NCBI RefSeq assembly: GCF_965638725.1
Contig: NC_134963.1
Span: 2,983,501-3,047,500 of the forward strand
DNA: 64,000 bases
Source of the DNA: Aptenodytes patagonicus
Lineage: Eukaryota > Chordata > Aves > Sphenisciformes > Spheniscidae
Reading direction: 5' to 3'
This document shows positions 55,560 to 64,000 of the stretch, in pieces. Made by a program: the position numbers and the translations under genes. Under the pieces are notes generated by a model. That model searched no databases. It saw only the letters and a list, made by a program, of their open reading frames with translations, and was not told the DNA's origin. Position 1 is the stretch's first letter; every line of letters begins with the position of its first letter.

Positions 55560-58500
55560 GGAAGCACCAGGGAAAGCAGCTCCTCATTCTGCACAGTGTC
55601 CCCCAAAACCGAGGCTTGGCGGGGGGGGGGGGGGAACACCAGTCTTGGCTGAGCATCGCCTGTGAACAAGCATGTCCCTAACTAGGAGTCCTCGTTGCCG
55701 GCTCTGACCGGGAGCAGCAAGAAGCCTTGGAGGTGCCTGCAGTGACTGATGGCACCAGCAGCGCAGCAGTCACTTGGTCAGAGGTGATGCTTTATGCGCA
55801 AGGCTGCAGATAATAAATAATATTTGGGTGACTCTTAACATTCCCTTGAAGAACACGGGTGCAAAGCATTGTTGTTGTGACTCATGTCAATTTGAAGGGA
55901 CAGGGGACTGGGTAGCCACGCAACGAAGGACGGACTGTCCTGACATAACCCCACGCAGCTTCAAATAACCCCTTCAGGCGGCCGGTCCCCCGGGGGCACC
56001 AGTATCCCTGGGGCACCTGCCAGGCATCCCAACCCCAGGTTTCTGCCGGGTGGCTCGGTGCCACGTGCCCATGGCCACAGGGTCACCCCGCTGCTGCTGT
56101 CTTCTCCTCACCAGCCTGCAGACCTCAAAAACCTGTATTATTTTTCACGTGGGCTTGGATGGGCGGGGGGCAGCAGCGCCCTGAAGTCATTGGGCAGGGA
56201 CGAGCCTTTTCCCAACGCGATGGCCATCTGCGTGACCGCAGCCGCACGCGGCACCTCGGATCCAAGGCTGATCTTAATTACAACAGTGTCTCATCACTCG
56301 CTGCGGTCCTGATTGCACCAACGTGGGATGTGCAAATTAAAGCCAGTGCCTGTGATTTTACACATCAAAAGCTGCTCCGGGCTTGCAATAAAGGAGCCCG
56401 CTCTCCCCACCGCCCTCCAGCCTGCATCTCTGCACACCCCCTTCCCAGCACGGCTGGCAACAGGCACATTTATGCACAGAGATCAATTCTCCCCCACTGG
56501 GTGGCAAATGATGAAATAAAAAGATTATAAAACTTACATATTTGAAAAAGCTCTAATGGGAAAATATCCCCAATCTTCTGCGGCCTCTCTATGGTGTTGA
56601 TACATCCTGACACAGCTGGAGGCATCCTTCACCTTTCTATGCGTAAACAGGCAGACTTTATATACCTATTAGATCTATTTGCAGTGCAGACAGATATTGA
56701 GATTAAAGGGTTTCAGCTTCCCAGCCATGTACCCCATGCCGAGACCCAGGTAAAAGGATCCCATCTAACCGCCCCAGCTACTGCTCGTCTCCTTAACCCT
56801 CAGCCACACTTCCCTGCCCTCGAGGCTTGGTTTGCCTCTCGCACCATAACCCCTACAGCATAAGCAATAAAGGAAAATCGACATTTTTAATCACGTTGAA
56901 TCTTTGCTAAAAGTATGTTTCCCCTCTGTGAGGGCTGTGGGTGTTGGTGGTGATGGCAGGACGAGGCAGATGGCTCCCGTTACGGGCAGCTGCTGCTCTG
57001 TGCTCACAAGATTTATGCAGAAATTCATCCCCTGGCCCCTTCCTGAGACCTATTATGGCAGGAACTACGCAGACTAACTTTTGATACCAATCAAACTCAT
57101 TAAATGGAGAGGTCTCACATTCCTACATAAGCAGAATATGAAATGCAGAGAAACTCCTGGAACAGACCATCCAGCACAGCAGAGCAGAAAATCCATCTGG
57201 TAAATTGGATACATTTAATCACACCAGGTTTGTTTTGCCTTTTTTTTTTTTTTTTTTAAAGGCCCATATATTTTGACTCCTTCAGCTTCACGACACAAGC
57301 CCTGTCAATGCATTTGATTGAAAATGTCAGAGTGACCATCTGTATCACGTCACAAGCAGAGTCACTCTCCTTGCAACACCAGGACAGCTCTTCATCAGGA
57401 GCAGAGACGTGCCCCGGCACGCTGAGCGGGCTGCCGTTCTCTTCGGCCTTATATATCAAGTACCATTTGTTAACTACATGGAAGCCAACCGTCCAGGCCT
57501 GCTGTCTCCTGCCCTAAATACCACGAGAACGATCTCATCTCCTGCTGAACCTTGTGCAAAAAGGTATCATCCTGCAACTGCAGAGTATATATAGGTACTG
57601 CCAGTTGGACTAGACAAACTGCCCGCAATTTGCCGACGCATCTGTTTCCAAAGCTCACAAAGCTAGGCAATACCCCAGAAGGAGCCAAACGCCTTCCCAC
57701 GGGGAGAAGGCAGCTGTGCACAGCCACATCTGCAGCACCCTGGTGCTCAAGGACGCGGAGCAGTGATGGCCGACAAAGGCCAACAAAACCTACCAGAGGG
57801 GTTGAAGAAGATAGGACACGTATGTCCTTGGAGGGACTAAGGCAAAGCACCAGGTTCTGCTGACTGCGTTGCTTAGGCTTTTGCCTTGACCACGCAACGA
57901 GCTTGCTCAGAAACGCAGGTGATGAGTTTCTTTTTCATAAAGAGCAGGGTGAATCCTTGTTCCTCCTTATCAACACGTCAATTCTTCCTGCTTTGCTTGG
58001 GAAAGGAAGAACGCTGCTGTGCTCAAACTGCAGCGAGCACAGGAGAGCTATAAAAATATTCATAAATAGGTGTTATTCCCTCTTTAACACAGGGAACGAG
58101 ACAATTTGACCTTTCCAGACACCTACAACTTTCTACAGCTCCAGCCCTGCCTTTTAGAAGATGTTTTGGGGTACATCTAGCCTGCAGAACACAGAGAGCT
58201 TTCAAACAGCTTTGAGCAGGTTCAATGCTGAGACCCGCCTAGCTGTGATAATAAACTAGCTTTGTTTTGTTCAGTTTTTTTTTTCTACATGCCACAGCCA
58301 TGAGTGTAAACATTATTCTTTATTTTCTTCCACAGCAAGGTCACAGACACCTCAGTGCAAGCAGATCTGCTGCTGCTGTGCAATTAACCCACTTTAGCAG
58401 ACAGCTGTCCCCGAGCAAAACCACAGCAGCAGAGGTAGGACACAGCCCCTTCCTCAAAGGGATGAGACTTTCAAAGCATAATTAGGCCAATTTCAGCGAT

Positions 58501-61500
58501 CAAGGTATTAAACCAAGTTAATCTTGTTCTTGGTAAAATAACCAAAGAAATCAAAATGTAACCCCCTAAGTTAATGCAAATTTAAGCTTTCACACTGATT
58601 GCCCATCACATATTTATTTCATTGCTTAATCTAGCAGCACCAAAATTAACATTCGTCTAGCAACGGTACAAATAATAATCCTCAGTGCCTTTCAGTGAGT
58701 GATAGCATCTCTGGCTCTGAGGCTGCTGTCCTGCAGGGGTGCACAGCGGCTACACGCAGACAGGCAGAGCCCGTCCTTCCCCCAGAGAGACCACTCCATG
58801 TCGGCAAGAGAAACGGCAAAAGGGAAACCGGGAGGAGGAGGTGTGGGCTGGAGGTCACACCGCGGGGAGCACAACCATGTCCCCCGCCTCCCCGGCGGAT
58901 GCCCCAGCCACCAAACCTCAATGCCTCTCAGCAATTACTCATAGCAGCACTTTACGTTATGCGTTATTGTCTAGCCTTTTTTCCTGGTTAAAGCCTCAGG
59001 TTAAAAACAAAACAATGTTTTTGTTGAAAAACATGGCTTTTTAAAAATTTTTTGTTTTGTTTTGTTTTTTATCTTTTGGGATGTACTTGCAACTGATGGA
59101 GCATTGCTGGGGAGGCGCGTGGCAGCAACGCTGTCAGCTGGCTCCCCACCAGCGTGTATCAGGCCATAATGGTCAATGAACCCCTCGTAGCCTTTGTTTT
59201 GCTCCCTTTTCTGTATTTAATGCCACCATTTATAAGGCCCTTGGGAAAAGCGATGGGTTTACATGTGAGTGTCCTGCAAATTTTCAGCAAGAAGCCAGGT
59301 TTCTGTGAACAGGGATGCAGCTGAGCGCCTGCATTTGATGAGGTTATGTCAGAGCTGGCTGTGTGGGAAGAGTGAGGAATTTGCAAGAGCCTTTCCTTTT
59401 TCATTCTCTCCTTTTTTGCCTTAAATGAATACCGTTTGTCATCTTTCCCCTCTCCTTTCTGCTTTGCAAACAAGCCATTAGCGTGGCTCGGTGGCCGTGG
59501 CCTGGCCCAGTAAGTGGCTGTGAGCAGAGAAACTGAGGCACATGCGGCTCCCTGAGGATCCCCAAATAAAAGCGTTTGTGCTCCCAATGAAGTGAGACTC
59601 CGGGGTGGGGAAAGTCGATCGGATTTTGCCAGAGGGCTGCGTTGCTCGATTCCCCACAGACGTGGGGACATCACAGCCAGGGCAGGGGGGACAAATGCCA
59701 GCCCAGCCTGACAAGGAGGGGAACAAAGCCAGCGGAAACCTTCACCGCACATCTCTTGGAGGTGCCCGAGCACGGCGCAACGCTTGGCCCGCAGCACGGC
59801 TGCCCGCTTACTCCCAGCCGCTGTGTCTTATTTCCTCAATACTCCAGGCTCCATCACCCTCCAGCGAGGAGGGAAGCCCGGCTGCTAGGCTGGGATCAGT
59901 CTGGGTGAGCAGCCAGCGTGCCCCGGGTGAGCCCCGAGGTGGAGCCGGGAATCCCTCAGAACCGTTCCTGGTCCAACGGGGGAGCGCTCGACCCACCAAG
60001 GGAACACCAGGGAAGGCCCACGCAACTGTGCCGTGGAGCACAAACGACTTCATCATCATCAGCCACGCTGCAATTAACACAGAGGGTAGCAAGGTGCTTA
60101 GAAGTGGTAGGTGCTTGGCAGGACGAGTATTACTTGCTGTCGCAAAGAAATTCAGGCGGTGCGTGTCTCCCCTTCCCCTGCACATACAATTAAAAATAAC
60201 AAGGGCATCTGCCCTATCTTCAGCTTCTCCTTCCTCCCCCGATTAGCCCTGCCACAGGCAGCACGAGGCTCCACCACTAATGAAATACAGCGGGAACAAA
60301 ACAAAAGACAGGAGAAGAAACGACTGACCTGCTGCAAAAGTAAAGTTACTCCACGGCAGCCAAAACCAGGTATCAGAGCCCCTTCCTCTGCCGCTGCTTT
60401 TAGACAGACAACCTGGAGAGGGGCGGCTTCACCCAGCCCGTACTGATCTCAGTCATCCCGACACTTAATTTTGATCTGTCTCTTTTCTTGCTTTGATACG
60501 ATGACCTCGCTTGGCTTTGGACAACCTATCCATCAGGCTGAGCTTTCAAAGCAAAGTCCATCTCGTAGACAAGGGAAGAAATCTCGCAGGCAGGACTCGC
60601 CACAAGTCAGGACAGCATTGTTATGTATATATTCTGTGAATTAATGCCTTTTAGCTAAGCTAGCAAGACTTGAATCTTTTCCAGCTTGTAGGCTCATGGT
60701 TTTACTAAGTAGCAAGTATTGACTTTTAAAAAGGCCAAGACAATTTTATGACCATCAGGAATATTTCAAGCTATACAAAGCCAGATAATGGCATGGGGGG
60801 AAAAAAAGAAAGAAATCAAATCAGTTCATATATATCAGACCTTAATTACTGACTGACAACAGCCAGGAAGGAATTTTTCCTTTCAGAAGCAGCATTTCAT
60901 ACACTGTTAGAGACAGGGCTGGTGGGAGCCGACGGCACGTTTGCCCTTCATGGGATGGGCTCGGAGATGGAGCAGCGAGACCTGTGCTCCCACCAGCACA
61001 CCAGGACCCTGCCCAGCCTGACCCAGCGTCCTTCGCCATCAAGCCACTCCTCCCTTGACCGCTGGGCTGATACGTTGGATGCACGAGCCCAGCCGTATGC
61101 TGGATGGAAAGACACGTTTCTTTCCCCAAACCACCCAAATAAAGAGGGAAAGCCACCGGCACGGAGCTTATGCCAGAGCTCCAGAGGAAAGCAGGGAGAA
61201 AACATGACGTGAAAACACGCAGGAGACGGTTTCTCTGTGACCGACTTGGGGGGAAAAAAAAAAATAAATAAAATTGCTAATTAATAGGGTGGAGAGGCTA
61301 AAGAATCAAACAGGACCCCAAATATATCAGATTAATTGAGCTTGCTGGATGGGTGGGAAGGAGCACTGCACCCGGCGGGCAGCAGCCGGGCCCCGCACTG
61401 GGCACTCGTCCCTGCAGAGGGGCACCTGAAAACCAAGTCCTCGTCAGGGCAAGGACAGCAAAAGTTAAAAGATGGTATTTTTCTCTCAATTCCATGGCTC

Positions 61501-64000
61501 TTTATAGTGGCTCTTCCATGGCTCTCTCATTCCAAAGGCACTTTATAGTGCCTTTCTCTGGAGGACCAGCACCGAGTGCAATCCAGCACTTCCACTGCAA
61601 AATCTTATCTCATTTTGCTCCGTTTGCCACTTCATGGGCTGGCAGGTTTTGGGAGGAACACGGCAGGCAAAGGAAGGGTGAAATCTCAGCTCCTCTGAAA
61701 CCAGGGCGAGACTCCCACAGCTCAAAAGGAGCCAGGATTTCTCCCCCACATCTGATCACCCAGGCAGGGAGGTCCGAGAAGTCTCTTTCCTCCTCCATTA
61801 CCCATCGCTCCAGTGAGACCCAGCCTCAACCACAGCCACAGTTTGCACCGGGTGGGAGTATCAACAAGTGGCAAAAGGCATCCTCTGATGGATGGATGGA
61901 GAGGGAAGAACAGAAGAAAATATATTCAGATTGCTCCCACGCAATTTAATCTGACTAAAAGCCACAACCACAAAGGCAGTGGCAGGCGGACGCCCATAGT
62001 AACCCCAGCCTACCAGCTCAGCAAGGCCCATTTTAATGGACTTTTTGTTCGCTCCATGTTTAAGCGAGTACATTGTACGCTGTTGTGTTGTGCTACAAAA
62101 AGCATTAAAGCAGCTTCCCAGCTCTCGGGGCGTGAGCGACAGATAAGACGGCTTGGGGACCCGCTCAGTGGGGTGCTGGAATGGGCAGGCTCCACTGGGT
62201 CACCCCCCGCAAAGCCTGGTACATGAAAAAGCAGCATGCAAGGCGTGTTAGGAAATGCGAGGAGAGGGCAAGAAGAAAGCATTGCACACCCTGATAAAGA
62301 ACATCACAGACTGCTTGGTAAGAGCAGGCAAGCGTCAGCCACGAGCAGAAATAAGACAGACCCTGATGAAGATCCGGCTAAATAGAAAACTGTAGCAGTG
62401 AGCTGCGTTACAGGGATTTCTAAAGCAAAGGCAGGTTCAAGAAGGAACCGGTGCTGGGAGAAGTCTGACCCTCCACGGATGCTGCCAAGGCTGAGTACTC
62501 ACGGCCCACCACCTTCTGCTGCCCCCAGACCCCCCAAAGCCTTTGGCAGGCAGGCAGCGGGTGCATTGCAAGAGGCAGGTGGCTTCCCCATGGCACGTCT
62601 GTGCAGTCATTCCCCACCACCGTCGATGCCCCACGTGCAGCATCCCCACCCGTCTTGCCGAGCAGTCCAGAGTGATGCTGCCCACAAACCCATCACGATT
62701 CCCCCCTTGGGGGTTAGGTACTAAGGAACAGGCATGCGGCTCCCTGCCCCACTGCCTTTGCACCCACCGCACCTATCCTCCTGCCTGCACCCAAAGCATC
62801 GGAGATGAACCCTGCCATCTTGAGGAACCTGACACCAAAGCATTTCCAACAGTAAATCCACCAACACACAGCAAACCGAAACTATTAGGAGAAAGGAAGC
62901 AAGCTCTTTGGGTAAGAAAACTTTAGCTGAACAACTATAAGCAGAGTAAATTCAAGATGTACTTGACCTGGACAGCAAGAAAAATCATCTCAGCAGGCTG
63001 CTCCCTCCTCTCTTTGCTGCTGGGGGCTCCGCTGGCTCCCCACGCACAGCCCCAGCAGCTCCTAGCCATCCCAACACCGGGGACATCAGGACAGCAGAGG
63101 CAAAGCCAAAATCCCCTGCCGCTTGGGCAGGCGAAGCTGGGGGGAAATAAGAGGCGGCGGGTAAACGGGGAGCAGCCGGGGACGGGAGCTTCCCCCGGAG
63201 CTCAAAGTGCATTTTAATGTTACATAAGGGTAGACTTTACAGCAAGGCTCCATTTGAAACGGATCGTGTAAGGAAAGGTTAAAGAAGCTTAAATTATTCT
63301 CTCTGAACTCGAGGGCTCAGAAGTGACGTCTTTCATGTTGCTTAAGGTACTGGGAAGTAGAAGCACAGCCCTGCACGGGGTCTGGCTGCTGTAGGGGCTT
63401 CGGGCTTCAAGGGAAAACAAAAAGTTTGCAGAAGACTATATTTCTTTTCATTTGCGCACTTACCACAGTGCGGGCTCCAGCTGGGACCAGCTAGAGAAGT
63501 GGTGAAAAACACTTCTTTTAAATTAAAGAGCTGGCTGAGTATGCCATTATTCAAGCTCATTTTGTGGCTTTTTTTAACCGGGATTCTCCAGGACAGCCCT
63601 AGGAAAACCAAAGCGGCATCCTCAGACGCTGCCCTGCCCCGTGTCCCCTTGGTTAGAGGCACCGAGCAGGTCCAACACAGCCAGACACTCCCCAGGGCTC
63701 TCTGCCCAAGCAAGACGCCTGTAGGGCCGCGAGCCCACAGCCAGCACCCGTCGCAGGCAATCTGCCCCACGGTAGCAGGACGTTGTGTTTTCCATTACTG
63801 ACATAGGAAGCTGCAGGATAGCATTTAAGGAGGTTTTGGTTCAGCTTTGCCCAACAGCCACCTCCATCCCTGCCCATCAGCATGCCGTACGCTACGTGCC
63901 TGCAGGGAGAGCTGCTTATTCTAAGGGAAGCATTCCCAGTCTGACACACTGCAGTACCGTGTCCGATCTCTACACCGTGCCAAGAAATAGATTAGTTAAT

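Larger units (their letters stand above)
42122..64000. other. MMP17 intron 1 and/or 5' flank; non-coding
   Basis: No exon of a known protein is recognised on either strand over nearly 22 kb. It contains one CR1 end, one solo LTR, a MIR-like fragment, poly-A tracts (A17 at 43363-43379, A23 at 48765-48787, A37 at 53525-53561), T17 near 57241, G14 at 55621-55634, and several AT-rich stretches with homeodomain- and GATA-like sites (44440-44800, 45240-45720, 47230-47470, 48990-49300). MMP17 exon 1 should be here or beyond 64000. SFSWAP, the human neighbour on this side, is not seen. Confidence 0.5.

Noticed and set aside
55147..55665. 172-codon plus-strand frame
   Set aside because: It runs through the solo LTR and its flank; LTR non-coding sequence, not a gene.
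62957..63217. Plus-strand 86-codon frame with a signal peptide-like start
   Set aside because: No family resemblance, no clear promoter, and the rest of the frame is low-complexity in character; a hydrophobic start alone is weak evidence. It is also on the wrong strand for MMP17 exon 1.
1..64000. Bacterial or phage systems, CRISPR arrays, operons, tRNA or rRNA genes
   Set aside because: The window is eukaryotic, with split exons and avian repeats. No spaced direct-repeat array, Shine-Dalgarno operon or tRNA cloverleaf was found by eye.

Overview
This window is vertebrate nuclear DNA, almost certainly from a bird. It holds split exons with GT/AG junctions, CR1 LINE 3' ends of the avian type, two solo endogenous-retrovirus LTRs of a family I associate with neoavian (non-galliform) birds, and long non-coding stretches. 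The bird call is inference from repeats and protein similarity, because no species label can be read directly.

The one protein-coding gene I can support is MMP17 (MT4-MMP, a GPI-anchored membrane-type matrix metalloproteinase). It lies on the minus strand between 42121 and 18147. Nine coding exons, matching exons 2-10 of the family's usual ten, join without a frameshift or internal stop. Every junction has consensus GT/AG ends and matching phase. They give 547 residues plus a stop: prodomain with cysteine switch, basic furin-type site, zinc catalytic domain, hinge, four-bladed hemopexin domain, and a C-terminal tail with a hydrophobic GPI-attachment signal. Exon 1 (start codon and signal peptide) is not securely found. 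It is either beyond 64000 or hidden in 42122-64000, and one weak phase-compatible candidate is at 50854-50771.

Layout. 1-18146 lies downstream of MMP17. It is largely non-coding, with one solo LTR (7320-7859, minus), a CpG-rich block (about 14845-15700) and candidate polyadenylation signals at 17496-17501 and 15897-15902. 18147-42121 is the MMP17 body. Its introns carry a CR1 fragment (20688-21167), several old MIR-like SINE fragments, a 21-bp minisatellite (37794-37913) and a CpG-rich patch in intron 2. 42122-64000 lies upstream or within intron 1. It carries a second CR1 end (50189-50409), a second solo LTR (55001-55559, plus), poly-A tracts and several AT-rich stretches with palindromic transcription-factor-like sites.

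I do not see a new multi-gene system. The most useful leads are the palindromic regulatory candidates upstream of MMP17 exon 2, the pair of opposite-facing solo LTRs around the gene, and the unresolved first exon. Conservation and expression could not be measured here, so regulatory statements are inference.
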